From Streptomyces sp. VRA16 Mangrove soil (GTDB taxonomy: Bacteria > Actinomycetota > Actinomycetes > Streptomycetales > Streptomycetaceae), in the NCBI RefSeq assembly GCF_017377775.1, contig NZ_JAFVLN010000004.1, positions 434,001 to 498,000 on the forward strand: a stretch of 64,000 nt of DNA, given 5' to 3'. Below the pieces are notes generated by a model that had not been told where the DNA came from, did not search any database, and was given only the letters and a program-made list of their open reading frames with translations. Below are positions 17,346-27,500 of this stretch, piece by piece. The first letter of the stretch is position 1. Each line of letters starts with the position of its first letter. Both the position numbers and the translations under genes were made by a program.

Positions 17346-17680
17346 GCCGTCGACGCTCGCACACATCGAGCAAAGCGCGTTCGATCAGCAGTTCGCCGCT
17401 GACGTCCCCGCAGATACCACCGCGGTCATGGCGGCCATCCAGCGTCCCGTGACCGATGCCGCGCTCGGGGAGGGCGCCTGGGCCGCGGCGTGGAAGGACA
17501 ATCCCCTCGTGGGCTCTCGTGGCCACCGAGGGCCGCAACATCCCGGCGCAGACCCAGGTCTTCATGGCCGAACGTGCCAAAGCCGCGGTCATAAGCCTTA
17601 CCTGCTCGCACGCCGTCAGCGTCTCGCATCCCGGCGACGTCGCGCGCCTCATCAACAAGGCGGCACAGGCCACCGCCTGA
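17346..17680 (+). pseudogene. Alpha/beta hydrolase C-terminal relic
   Basis: Starts QQFAADVPADTTAVMAAIQRPVTDAAL, then after a frameshift SWALVATEGRNIPAQTQVFMAERAKA and CSHAVSVSHPGDVARLINKAA with stop. These are the cap-to-end segments of the common small alpha/beta hydrolases, with catalytic Asp position altered and His retained in SHAV. The N-terminal half, with HG and GxSxG motifs, is absent and replaced by the IS5 fragment. Confidence 0.6.
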
Positions 17681-18008
17681 ATGTTCGACACCCACGCAGA
17701 GCACCTTCGGCCGGTCGGCCGGGAGAGCCCCCGGCCGCCCGACGGGCGAAACGGCGAGCGAGGCGGCTACTCGGCGACGTTCACCCCTCCGCTCGTCTGA
17801 GGCGCCGCTTGCGGACCGAAAGGCGCCCGATACGGCATACCTCGTCGCGTTCCTCGACGGCCGACCGCTGACACGCGGCTGGCCGTCCCGCGTTCCCGGA
17901 GTCGACAGGACCGGCTGTCCACCGAGTCCCACCCGCCACCTCCGCATCCTGTCGCCGCCGTCGGCATGTCCCCAGCCCGGATCACCAACGCCGGCTACCA
18001 CATGTACA
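17681..18008. other. No gene recognised
   Basis: A 330-base spacer between the hydrolase relic and the PTS operon terminator. Open frames here lack known motifs. Confidence 0.5.
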
Positions 18009-18050
18009 GGAGGGCCGGGGCAGACGTCACGGCGACTGCCCCGGCCCTCC
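18009..18050 (-). terminator. Terminator downstream of the PTS operon
   Basis: Perfect 15-bp stem (18009-18023 and 18036-18050), 12-base loop, ~110 bases beyond the stop of the IIC gene on the minus strand. It is symmetrical and could also stop rightward transcripts. Confidence 0.75.
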
Positions 18051-18162
18051 GGTACAACGCACCGTTCCCCGTCTCTGGCTCGTACGACCGACGCCTCGCC
18101 GGCACCGGCGTCACTTCGACCGGCCACGGCGCGCCGTCCACGGGCCGCCCGCCAACTACCGC

Positions 18163-19713
18163 TCAGGGAGCGGGCGGTGGTGTGGGAACGCCGCGCGGTG
18201 GGGCGATCTTCGCATACGTCGTCGTCCCCGCAGCCTGTGCGGGAACGACGACGGCCGCGTCCGCGGGGGCCGCGGTGATGCCACCGCCCGGGATCCAACC
18301 ACGGTCGACGACCTTCGTCTGCATGATCCAGGCACCGGCCAGGATGAGCAGACCGAAGGTCAGCATGCCGATCAGCCCCACGGTTCCGTCGAGCTTGCCG
18401 ATACTACCGAGCACGGCACCGAACCAGCCGAAGTCGGCGTCGCCGAAGGTCGTGTTCGCCTCTCCGAACGAGCCGAGCGCCTTGAGCAGAGTCGCTGGCA
18501 GGAACGTGATCAGCAGACCGTTGACGAAGGAGCCCACCGCGGCGCCGCGGCGTCCGCCGGTGGCGTTGCCGTAGACACCGGCCGCACCGCCAGTGAAGAA
18601 GTGCGGAACGAGCCCGGGCAGCACCAGGGCCAGTCCGAAGGCGGGGTTGAACACCCAGATGAGAGCCGCCAGGCCTGTCAGGCCGCCCAGGAAGCTGAAG
18701 ATGAACCCGATCAGTACGGCGTTCTGCGCGTACGGGAAGACGATCGGGGCGTCCAGGGCCGGCTTGGCACCGGGCACCACACGCCTGGCGATGCCCTGGA
18801 AGGCGGGCACCAGTTCACCGAGGATGGTGCGGACGCCGAAGAGGATGACCGCGACGCCGATACCGAACTGGAGGCCCTGCATCACCGACTGCATGATGTA
18901 GTTGCCCACGTTGGCCGCTGGGTCACCGCCGCTGCCGGAGAACGCTTTGAACGCCGCGTCCTGGCCGACCTTGGCCAGGAACAGCAGGGACATCACCAGG
19001 TAGATGAGGACCATGGACAGAGCGGTGGCGACCATGGAGTCACGCAGGAAGCGCAGCCCCTCGGGCAGCTTCATCTCCTCCGTGCTGCGGCTGTTCTTGC
19101 CCACGAGTTGCCCCGTGGCGCCGGACACGATGTAGCCGGCGGTGCCGAAGTGGCCGATGGCCAACGTGTCGTTGCCGGTGACCTTCTTCGTCCAGGGGTG
19201 CGCGAAGGCAGGGAGGGCGACCAGCAGGATGCCCAGAAGCGCGCCGCCGCCGAGCACCACCGCGACCGAGCCCTGCCCGGCGGTGGCCATGACGATGGTC
19301 AGCAGGGTCGCCATGAACAGCATGTGGTGGCCGGTGAGAAACACGTAGCGCAGCGGCGTGAACCGGGCCAGGGCCAGACTCACCAGGAACCCGAGGATCA
19401 TCAGCCAGGCGACGCGGGCACCGAACTCGCTCTGCGCGATGCCGACGATGGCCTCGTTGGTCGGAATCACGCCGTGGGTGCCGGTGGTGCCCTGGATCAT
19501 CCGGCCCAGCGGATCCAGGGACGAGCTGACGAGGCTCGCGCCCGCCCCGACCAGCAGCAGGCCCAGGGTGGCCTTGATGGCGCCGCCGACCGTCTGCCCG
19601 ACTGACCTCTTCAGGGCTGCCAGGCCCACCGCGGTGATGATGCCGATCAGGTAGGCGGGCTGGCTGAGTATCTCGTTGACGAGAAACTTCGCAATGTCTA
19701 TGACCCAGTCCAT
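18163..19713 (-). CDS. ulaA: PTS ascorbate-type transporter subunit IIC
   Basis: A 516-residue membrane protein of the UlaA/SgaT family: MDWVIDIAKFLVNEILSQPAYLIG, GLLLVGAGASLV, GVIPTNEAIVGIAQ, FTPLRYVFLTGHHMLFMA, MKLPEGLRFLRDSM, GIGVAVILFGVRTILGELVPAFQGIA and FTGGAAGVYGNATGGRRGA are characteristic. About ten to twelve membrane segments. It carries L-ascorbate or a related sugar acid through the membrane with phosphorylation by the adjacent IIA-IIB protein. The Pro/Ala-rich tail after residue 480 is extra. It lies 16 bases after the IIA-IIB gene. Confidence 0.9.
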   Translation of the reverse strand: MDWVIDIAKFLVNEILSQPAYLIGIITAVGLAALKRSVGQTVGGAIKATLGLLLVGAGASLVSSSLDPLGRMIQGTTGTHGVIPTNEAIVGIAQSEFGARVAWLMILGFLVSLALARFTPLRYVFLTGHHMLFMATLLTIVMATAGQGSVAVVLGGGALLGILLVALPAFAHPWTKKVTGNDTLAIGHFGTAGYIVSGATGQLVGKNSRSTEEMKLPEGLRFLRDSMVATALSMVLIYLVMSLLFLAKVGQDAAFKAFSGSGGDPAANVGNYIMQSVMQGLQFGIGVAVILFGVRTILGELVPAFQGIARRVVPGAKPALDAPIVFPYAQNAVLIGFIFSFLGGLTGLAALIWVFNPAFGLALVLPGLVPHFFTGGAAGVYGNATGGRRGAAVGSFVNGLLITFLPATLLKALGSFGEANTTFGDADFGWFGAVLGSIGKLDGTVGLIGMLTFGLLILAGAWIMQTKVVDRGWIPGGGITAAPADAAVVVPAQAAGTTTYAKIAPPRGVPTPPPAP

Positions 19714-19729
19714 GACAGGTTCTCTCTCG

Positions 19730-20530
19730 TCACACGTCGTAGGTGTCGCGCAGGACCGCGTCGACCTCGGTGGTGCTGCTGAAGTCCCGGACGACCTTCA
19801 CGGGGATGCCGACGTCACCCAGCGTTCTGGCTATCTCCTGAGAGGTGAGGATGGCGACGGCTTCCGACGCCTTCCCCTTGGCGGAGATGGTGTCGGTGGC
19901 CTCCACCGACACCTGACGGGACCAGCCCCAGCGGTCGAGGACCTGCTCCAGGGTGTTCTTCAGGAACAGACTGGTCCCCACACCGTTGCCGCAGACGGTG
20001 AGGATCTTCTGCTCCGACAAAGCCGGAGCAGCGTCCTTGGCCGAGACGGCCGATGAGCCGCCCTGGCCGTCGGCGCCGGTTGGCTCGCCCTCGAGCACCC
20101 GCAGAACTTGCTGGGGGCTCGTCGCCTGCTGCAGGGCGCGGACGTTGTCGCCGTCGGCGAGTACCTTCGCCAGCTCCGCCAGCGCCGCCGTGTGTGCCTT
20201 CGAGTCGACGGCGGCGAGCGCCACGACGAGGTGCACCGGATCATTGGTCTCGTGACCGAAGGCGACGGGAGCGGCCAGCCTCAACCAGGACATGCCGGTC
20301 TTCAACACCGCCTCGGAGGGGCGGGTGTGGGCCAGGGCGAACCCCGGGGCGATGACGATGTACGGGCCGTTCTCCTCAACGTTGTGCACCATCGCCTCGG
20401 TGTATTCGGCCGTACTGATGCCCTCGTCGACCAGTACCTGCCCGGACGCGCGAACGGCGGACCTCCAGTCCTCCGCTTCTACGTCGAGCCGGATGCCGTC
20501 AACCGACAGAAGGCCGGTGAGTGCGCTCAT
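19730..20530 (-). CDS. ulaCB: PTS ascorbate-type IIA-IIB fusion protein
   Basis: A 266-residue cytosolic fusion. The N-terminal IIA domain (UlaC/mannitol-type) has phospho-acceptor His68 in APGFALAHTRP. The C-terminal IIB domain has phospho-Cys180 in LTVCGNGVGTSLFLK. An Ala/Gly/Ser linker (about 148-172) joins them. In E. coli the two are separate genes (ulaC, ulaB). It is first in a two-gene operon with the IIC gene. No ascorbate catabolism genes (lactonase, decarboxylase, epimerase) are nearby and the upstream IclR regulator gene is broken. Confidence 0.9.
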   Translation of the reverse strand: MSALTGLLSVDGIRLDVEAEDWRSAVRASGQVLVDEGISTAEYTEAMVHNVEENGPYIVIAPGFALAHTRPSEAVLKTGMSWLRLAAPVAFGHETNDPVHLVVALAAVDSKAHTAALAELAKVLADGDNVRALQQATSPQQVLRVLEGEPTGADGQGGSSAVSAKDAAPALSEQKILTVCGNGVGTSLFLKNTLEQVLDRWGWSRQVSVEATDTISAKGKASEAVAILTSQEIARTLGDVGIPVKVVRDFSSTTEVDAVLRDTYDV

Positions 20531-20737
20531 GACAGTGGAACCTCCTTCGTGGGGCGTAAGTCGGCCGGTTCCGTCTCACGACTGTTCCGCCGTTACACCC
20601 CTACTTGACCGTCCGTGCCCTGATACGTGACGCCGGTGCACTGTGAGGTGCGTCTCGCCATCAGGAACAGGGAAACGGTCGCCGAGCAGAAGTGGACGCA
20701 CCGTCGAGATATCCAATGATCTCGACGGTGATTCGAT

Positions 20738-20925
20738 CAGGCAGCCATCGCTCCCGCGATGGTCAAGCGTGGGTCGAAGGACCGGCTCAGATAGACGATC
20801 AGAAGCAGGCAGCCCAGCAGGAGCAGGCGAGCAGGCTGAGGACCGCCTCGGCGACGCCTCTCCCACCGTGTCGGCCAGAAACTCGCCGACGCCGTTCACC
20901 GCCCTGCGGACCCCTACGTGAACCT
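20738..20925 (-). pseudogene. Small membrane protein relic
   Basis: Minus-strand pieces in three frames read AVNGVGEFLADTVGEA, VAEAVLSLLA and LLLLGCLLLIVYLSRSFDPR, with a stop after IAGAMAA. Together they look like one short protein with a C-terminal membrane helix, broken by two frameshifts. I do not know a function. Confidence 0.4.
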
Positions 20926-21008
20926 CCGCCGCCGGAGTGGCCCGGATCGGCGGCCTCATCCTGACCAGAACGCCGGAGCCAGGTGGCGGGGCGGTGAGAC
21001 TGCTCCGC

Positions 21009-21680
21009 TCATCCGTCGTACGACGCGACGCCCTTGATGAGTGCGGCTGCTGCGGCCACCCGCTCGGGTGTGGCCCGGGACTTGAGCAGGGACGAGCTGG
21101 CGGCGAAGGGCCTACCGTCCGCCGGCAGGCCCGGCACGGCGGCCGCGACACAGACGATGCCCTCGGCGGTCTCCTGGTCGTTGACGGCGTGCCCGGCCGA
21201 GCGCGTTTCGCGCACGTCGGCGAGCAGCGTGTCGAGGCTCGTGATCGACCAGGATGTGCGGACCTGGAACGGCTGGCGGTGCGCCAGCCGTTCACGTATG
21301 GCGGCGTCGTCCAGGTCGGCCAGCATGGCCTTGCCAACTCCGTGCAGGTGACCGGAAGCCTCGCGCCCGCCCTGCTGGTGAGGCGAATCAGGACGGTGCA
21401 CTCATGGACGGCCGGGTAGACGACGTCCGTGCCGTCCAAGGTGGCCAGTTGGAGCGTCTCCTCCCGGTCGCCCGGGCGGCTCGCCTGCTCCAGGAAGACT
21501 TGTATCGGGTCGAGGCGTCCAAATAAGACGGTGCGAGCCGCAGCAGGCCCGGGCCCAAGGCGAAGCCGTTGTCCACGGGCCGGTCCAGTCCGCGTTCGTG
21601 CAGGGCCGCGCAGACGTTGGCGGTCTTCACGAGCGCCGGCTGCTTGCCCGTGGCGATGTCACCCTGGAAGACGTCGGCAC
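21009..21680 (-). pseudogene. IclR-family regulator, multiply frameshifted
   Basis: The gene order of an IclR protein can be read across frames: helix-turn-helix end (LVKTANVCAALHERGLDRPV, NGFALGPGLLRLA), then the effector domain (LFGRLDPIQVFLEQASRPGD, TLQLATLDGTDVVYPAVHE, SGHLHGVGKAMLADL, SAGHAVNDQETAEGIVCVAAAV). At least two frameshifts separate these pieces and the extreme N-terminus is missing. It lies upstream of the ascorbate-type PTS, which it may once have controlled. Confidence 0.75.
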
Positions 21681-21731
21681 AGAGCCGGCGAGAGGCACGA
21701 CGTCACGGACGGTCGGCGGGCGTCGGCCCGG

Positions 21732-22394
21732 TCAGACGGCCTCGTAATCCTCGGCACCGTCGTCCTCACGCGTCTCATCGGCAGTGTCGTCGCGGCCTTG
21801 CCGGACTGTGACGCCGTCCGCCACGCGGCCCGTGGCGAGGTGCCGTCGCGCTCGGTGCACCAGGTGCCGGGCTCGGGCCCCGTCGATGCCGAGCACGGCG
21901 GCGACCTCGGAATAGGGGGAGGCCAGCGTCTCCCGCAGCACGAAGGCCGCCCGTTCCGCGATGTCCAGCTGCTCGAGCATGAGGAGCACGTCGAACTCGA
22001 CCGGCTCCGTGCTCGCGGTGGCGGTCCCGTCGTTGTCCGTGTCCAGGGGCTCGGGAAGCCAGGGGCCGATGTAGGACGCGCGCCGCAGCCTGGCGGAGTG
22101 CGCGGCACGGATCGACAATCGAGTCGCGGCCGTGGTCAGGTACACCTGTGGATCAGCCACCACCGCGCGCTCGGTCGTCTGCCAGTGCCGCCGGACGTCC
22201 CGCACGACGTCTTCTGCCTGCGTGGCGCTGCCGAGCATGCCGTACGCGATCCTGAACAGCCGTGGCCCTTGCCGGGCGAAGACGTCGTCCGCCCGACCGG
22301 GTGGTCCGGTGGGTGGTTCACGGTCCGACAGCGAGGGTTGCGCACGTCCCCGTCCGTCCCGACTGTCGTGTTTCCCAACCCTCTTGGCGCCCAT
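21732..22394 (-). CDS. ECF sigma factor, SigJ/ECF41-like, without C-terminal extension
   Basis: 220 residues from ATG 22394. Region 2 reads RLFRIAYGMLGSATQAEDVVRDV and VADPQVYLTTAATRLSI; region 4 reads LDIAERAAFVLRETLASPYSEVAAVLGIDGARARHLVHRARRHL. ECF41-type factors carry a further ~100-150 residue SnoaL-like domain that controls activity. Here only an acidic tail follows, so the domain is lost. A long Arg/Pro-rich N-terminal stretch precedes region 2. This factor could be deregulated or inactive. Confidence 0.75.
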   Translation of the reverse strand: MGAKRVGKHDSRDGRGRAQPSLSDREPPTGPPGRADDVFARQGPRLFRIAYGMLGSATQAEDVVRDVRRHWQTTERAVVADPQVYLTTAATRLSIRAAHSARLRRASYIGPWLPEPLDTDNDGTATASTEPVEFDVLLMLEQLDIAERAAFVLRETLASPYSEVAAVLGIDGARARHLVHRARRHLATGRVADGVTVRQGRDDTADETREDDGAEDYEAV

Positions 22395-22579
22395 CACTCC
22401 ACGTTTCCTTCCCGAGACGAGTAGCCGTACAAGGGCCTCGTTCAGACGTCGTGGTGCTTCATGGTCCGAACCTACGCCGCCACCGAAGGCGATCAGGACC
22501 ACTGAGCGGATCGGCAGTCATTCCACAGTCATTCTCTGGTGAAGTACCCGGGAATGGATGGACCTCGGCTCCGTCGCCC

Positions 22580-22606
22580 TGTCACAGGCGGCGCTCCTGC
22601 CCGGTC
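22580..22606 (+). promoter_or_regulatory. ECF41-like promoter candidate (TGTCACA-N16-GGTC) without sense gene
   Basis: Exact TGTCACA, 16 bases, GGTC, pointing right. The next structure is a strong hairpin at 22677-22712, and beyond it the convergent prenyltransferase gene, so no sense coding gene is downstream. Confidence 0.5.
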
Positions 22607-22612
22607 ATTGGT

Positions 22613-22712
22613 TACGAAAAGACAGCTCGGTCGCGGCGCCGGGGAACCTAATGTTCGGCATTGCGCTCACCTACGGGCACGGCCCCCGGAACGTTGCTCC
22701 CGGGGGCCGTGC
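22613..22712 (+). ncRNA. Possible small RNA between promoter candidate and terminator
   Basis: If the 22580-22606 site is used, transcription would begin near 22613 and end at the hairpin at 22677-22712, giving an RNA of about 100 bases. The transcript contains no credible reading frame. Purely inferred. Alternatively the gene once served has been deleted. Confidence 0.25.
22677..22712 (-). terminator. Terminator of the prenyltransferase gene
   Basis: Perfect 13-bp stem (22677-22689 and 22700-22712) with a 10-base loop, 26 bases beyond the prenyltransferase stop. Symmetrical, so it may also end rightward transcripts. Confidence 0.7.
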
Positions 22713-22738
22713 ATGTGATGGATGCGTTCGAGGGGCGA

Positions 22739-23626
22739 TCAGCGGTTCCAGTAGCCAAAGACCCGGGATGCGGCATCACCGGTGTAGTCCGCCTCCATCT
22801 TCAAGTAGTCGCCACCGGCACTGAAGGTCGGGTTGAAGATCAGTTCCCTCCGCTCAGCCTGCACCGGAGCCTCGGTGGCGAAGCGGGCGGCGAGCGGATG
22901 GAGGTGGGCGGGGAACTCCCCCTCCCTCGACGGAACTGCGAAGCAGAGCCTGCGGGCCCGCGACGAGTTCCAGTCGAACGTGTAGTAGACGTTGATCGCT
23001 CCCCGGCAGCGCTCGATCTCCTCGTTGTCCGGCAGGAGGGAGCCCATGTCCCGGATCATCCCGGCCAATTCTTCCTGGTCGAAATAGCCGGGACTGACCA
23101 TCTCGGAGTAGAGGTTCGTCGTGTTGTTGCGGAAATCGAACCCCATGATCGCGAATCTGTCGATACGAGCCCCGTCGAAACGTTCACGATGGCCACGTAG
23201 GGAAGGTGGCACGTTCTGCAGCGAAGCGATGTCGTTGAATTTCAGGGGCTGCTCGAAGAACGCCCAGACCTTCTGTACGCCGTTTCCCACGGACGCGTCC
23301 AGGCCCCACCACAGGGGGATCCTGTCGGTGACCTCCGCGAGCAGCGACATGACGGCAGGATCGGCGTCGGGAAGAAGTCCGTGTGCCCGGGCGATCCCGA
23401 CCGGATCATGGGGCGAATCCGGGTACATGTAACGGAAGTTCACACTACGGATGGCGGCTTCGTGTGTCGTCGTGCGGACCGTGATGGTTCCCGTAGCGAA
23501 CTGCTCCGCGAAAACGTCAACCACCTGCTCGACGACTCGGTTGTCGAAGTTGACCTCGGCAAGCTCCGCGTACGTCTCGAGGTCGGAAAGGAACCGAGCC
23601 AGATCCGTCGTTTTACCAGTAGGCAT
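22739..23626 (-). CDS. ABBA-type aromatic prenyltransferase (CloQ/NphB superfamily)
   Basis: A 295-residue soluble protein with the pattern of the ABBA barrel prenyltransferases: FDNRVVEQVVDVFAEQF, the GLLPDADP segment, VWAFFEQPLK, MGFDFRNNTTNLYSEM, VYYTFDWNSSRARRLCFAV and the end GGDYLKMEADYTGD. By memory these align with NphB (around its FDY-type and NLYFSEL strands) and with CloQ (SGDYVKAERSYTGN end). Such enzymes attach dimethylallyl or geranyl groups to phenols, naphthoquinones or phenazines without a DDxxD motif. It stands alone; no polyketide, phenazine or isoprenoid genes are beside it, so the acceptor is unknown. Confidence 0.85.
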   Translation of the reverse strand: MPTGKTTDLARFLSDLETYAELAEVNFDNRVVEQVVDVFAEQFATGTITVRTTTHEAAIRSVNFRYMYPDSPHDPVGIARAHGLLPDADPAVMSLLAEVTDRIPLWWGLDASVGNGVQKVWAFFEQPLKFNDIASLQNVPPSLRGHRERFDGARIDRFAIMGFDFRNNTTNLYSEMVSPGYFDQEELAGMIRDMGSLLPDNEEIERCRGAINVYYTFDWNSSRARRLCFAVPSREGEFPAHLHPLAARFATEAPVQAERRELIFNPTFSAGGDYLKMEADYTGDAASRVFGYWNR

Positions 23627-23995
23627 TGCTCTCCTGCTTCTTCCGGATCACATAGGGGTGCTCGTGCACATGACTCGCCCGTGGTCCGTAAACGCAAGGG
23701 TCACGCGTCCGGGGCGCCTTGCTATCCACCAGTCCGACACTGTGTGACTTCAACCTCATCCGGGCCACTCGGCCACCACACCGTACTGGACTTCATCACA
23801 CTGTCTGAGCCGGCCGTCGAGCTCAAGACGAGAAGAACGTCATGCGACGCTCTGTACCGTCCGTGGCCGGTCTCCCCCGGTGGGAGCAGTCACATCGCTG
23901 ATGCAGGGACACGCCCACCGGAATGACAGTGAAGAGTGCGGCCGACTGACCCGTCGACCGCACCGACAGCGGCAACCCATCATCCAGGGAGAATC

Positions 23996-24259
23996 ATGAC
24001 CGGCTCCGAAGCCGCCGCCGAGGGACTGATCCTCGGTCGCATCAACGAAATGATCCGTCAGGAGGAGGACCTGCGAGAACAGCTTGCCGAGCGCGTGATC
24101 GACGAGTCGACCGAGCACGCCCGTCTGGCCCGTCTGGAGGTCGAACTGGACCGGTGCTGGGACCTGCTCCGGCAACGAAAGGCACGCGTCGCCGCAGGTC
24201 AGAATCCCGACACGGCGCATATTCGGACCGCCTCCGAGGTTGAGGACTACCTCTCCTGA
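23996..24259 (+). CDS. DUF2630 family protein
   Basis: An 87-residue acidic helical protein: ILGRINEMIRQEEDLRE, DESTEHARLARLEVELDRCWDLLRQRKARVAAG and a C-terminal TASEVEDYL. This is the full length of the actinobacterial DUF2630 family, function unknown, predicted coiled coil. ATG 23996 has GGGAG seven bases upstream. It is transcribed alone. Confidence 0.85.
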   Translation: MTGSEAAAEGLILGRINEMIRQEEDLREQLAERVIDESTEHARLARLEVELDRCWDLLRQRKARVAAGQNPDTAHIRTASEVEDYLS

Positions 24260-24519
24260 GGCGGAGCCGACTGTCGCGCGGCTGTCAGGGGGGAGGTGCT
24301 CAACGGTGTCCTGCGGTCGGTGAGCAGTGAAAGGCTCCGTGTGACAGAGGGCGGAACTTCGGACGGCGGCCCGCCACGATCGCGCGACATTCGGGTGACA
24401 GTGTCGAGCCGGTCCGAGGAGTGGGCCGCCGCTCTTCACACGGTGTACAGGGTGACCGTATGCTCACCGCGCTTCAGAGAAGCAGACCGTTTGTTCGGTC
24501 ATCTTCGAAGTGCCAGGGG

Positions 24520-27500
24520 ATGATCGTCCCCGTTCGGCGCGACCGCAGGAGATACAGACACTTGAAGCGACATCCAAGATGCTGGAGCACGGCCGCTGTT
24601 GCCGCCGCCTCGGTGCTCGTGTTCACGGGCCCGTTCAGCGTGCGAGCCATGGCAGGGCCCGGCTCCCCACCCACGCTTGCCGCGCACGAGACGCCGTCTT
24701 CCACCGCCGTTCCCACCGGCGAACACACTGTGACACTGATCACCGGGGACGTGGTGACCACCCGTCGGCAGGGCTCGGGCGGAGGCGGTGGGACGGTCAC
24801 CGTGCGGGACGCGGACGGGAAGCCCACGCGGTCGCGTCTCGCCGAGGCGGACGGTGACCTGTTCGTGTACCCGGAGTCCGCGCTGCCCTTCGTCGCCAAG
24901 GGCAGCCTCGATCGCGAACTGTTCAACGTCACCGACCTGATCGCGGACGGGTACGACGATGCCTCCCGTGAGCGGCTCCCACTGATCGTGTCGTACCGGA
25001 ACGCGGCGGCGCGCCGTACGGCCGCTGTCCCGGACGGTGCCCTAAAGGTGCGCGACCTCGCCAGTGTCCAGGGCGCCGCACTCAGCGCCGACCGGGCGCG
25101 GGCCGCGGAGTTCTGGCATTCCGTCACCGGGGAGAACTCGGTCGACGGCGGCATCGGGGATGCACGTACCGACGCAGCCTTCCGCGACGGCGTCGCACAC
25201 ATCTGGCTCGACGCCCCGGTCGAGGCCGACCTCGCCGACAGCACCGCACAGATCGGCGCCCCGAAGGCCTGGTCCGGCGGCAACACCGGGCAGGGTGTGG
25301 AGGTCGCCGTGCTCGATACCGGCGTCGACGCCGGGCACCCGGACCTCGCCGACCGGATAGCGGCGCGGCAGAGCTTCGTACCGGACGAGAACACCGACGA
25401 CCACGACGGGCACGGCACCCACGTGGCGTCCACCATCGCCGGCACCGGCGCGGCCTCCGACGGCAAGGAGAAGGGAGTGGCGCCCGGGGCACGGCTGAGT
25501 ATCGGCAAGGTGCTGGACAACTCGGGGCGCGGGCAAATCTCCTGGACGCTGGCCGCCATGGAGTGGGCCACTGTCGAACGCCACGCGAAGATCGTGAACA
25601 TGAGCCTGGGCTCCAGTGAGCAGTCCGACGGCAGCGATCCGATGAGCCAGGCCGTGGACCGGCTCAGCGCCCAGACCGGCGCGCTGTTCGTCGTCGCCGC
25701 GGGCAACGGGGGCGGGGCCGGCACCGTAGGCGCCCCTGGTGTGGCCACCTCCGCACTGACCGTGGGCGCCGTGGACGGCACCGACACCCTGGCCCCGTTC
25801 TCCAGCCAGGGTCCCCGGGTGGACGGCGCGCTGAAGCCGGAGATCACCGCCCCCGGGGTCGGCATCCTCGCCGCCAACTCCTCCTTCGCCGCAGGCGGCA
25901 ACGGTGCGTACCGGAGCCTGAGCGGCACTTCGATGGCCACGCCGCACGTCGCCGGTGCCGCCGCTCTGCTCGCCGCCGCACGTCCCGAGCTCACCGGCAG
26001 CGCTCTGAAGGACGTTCTCGTCAGCAGATCGCACCGCACTCCGCAGTACGACGCCTTCCAGGCCGGCAGTGGCCGGGTGGACGTCGACGCCGCGGTGCGC
26101 GCCGGGGTGTACGCCTCGGCGACCGCCTACGCGCCGGGCAGCTCACCGGGCCCCGTGCGGCGCCCGGTGACGTACACGAACACCACCGGCACCGCGGTCA
26201 CCCTGGATCTGTCGGTCGCGGCGACGCACGCGCCCGAGGGGATGTTCCGGCTGTCCGCCTCCCGGGTCACCATGCCGGCGCACGGCACCGCCGATGTCGC
26301 GCTGACGATCGACGGGTCGGGCTCGGCCGGTGGCCGCACCTACAGCGGCCAGATCCTCGCGACGGACGCCGACGCGCGGACCGTGGCGCACACCGCGGTG
26401 TCCGTGGGTCCGGTCCAGCACAAGCTGACGGTGCACTTCAAGGACGCGGACGGCAATCCTGTGCCGGGCGTGTTCGACCTGCTGAAGTCGGGGGACTCCG
26501 AGTCCCTCCCCGTCCTGGTCGGCGACAGCGGCACGACCGAGCTGTACCTGTCTGAGGACACCTACTCGGCCCTCGCCTACAAGACCGTCCCCGGTGTCCA
26601 TGGCCCCCATTCGTGGGGCATGGCGCTGCTCGGGGACCCCGAGGTCCAACTGACGAAGGACACCACCGTCACCTTCGACGCGAGCCGGATCGAGCGCATC
26701 GAGACGACGGTGCCCCAGCGGACCGAGGCGACCTACCAGCGCCTGGACTACCAGCGCTCCATGGGAGGGATGACGTACCGGACGGGCTTGGAGACCCAGA
26801 CCGCTTACGACAGCCTGTGGGCGCAGCCGACCACCCACAAGGTGACCCACGGCGACTTCCGCGTCAGCGCCCGCTGGCGCAAGGAGCAGCCCGCGCTGAC
26901 GGTGTCCACCCGGACCACGGACTTCACGGACGTCCTGCGCCAGGAGGGCGTCAGCGCGCTGCCGAAGGGCACGCGCAAACTGCCGTTGGTCTTCGCGGGC
27001 AACGGCGCCGACGCCGATTACGCCCGGATCGATGCCCGTGGCAAGGCCGTGGTGGTACGCCGCAACGACGACGTCGCCGACGGTGTCCAAGCGGCCAACG
27101 CCGTGGCCGCGGGGGCCGAACTGCTTCTGGTGGTCAACAACGAGGACGGCCGTGCCCTGCGCGGCTACGGCGAGCCCTTCGGGCCGCCCGTCGCCCTCGA
27201 CGTCGCGCTGCTGAGCACCGACGAGGGCGAAAGGCTCGCCGCCCAGGCGAAGGTCCGCGGTGCGCAGGTCACCGTGACCTCCCAGCCGGTCAGCCCCTAC
27301 GTGTACGACCTCGTGGCGAGCTGGCACAACGAGATCCCGACCCGGATGACCACCCGGGCCGACTCCCGCTCCCTGGCCCGGGTCGACGTGGCCTTCGACA
27401 GCCCGCTGCCCGACAGGTCGGGCGGGGAGTTCCGCTACGACTGGGTACCGGGCAGCGGCTGGACCTTCGGCGGCCCCCAACCGGAGCCCGTCAGAGGCAC

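Noticed and set aside
24474..26039. 521-codon minus-strand frame
   Set aside because: Antisense to the S8 protease; no motif and atypical composition.
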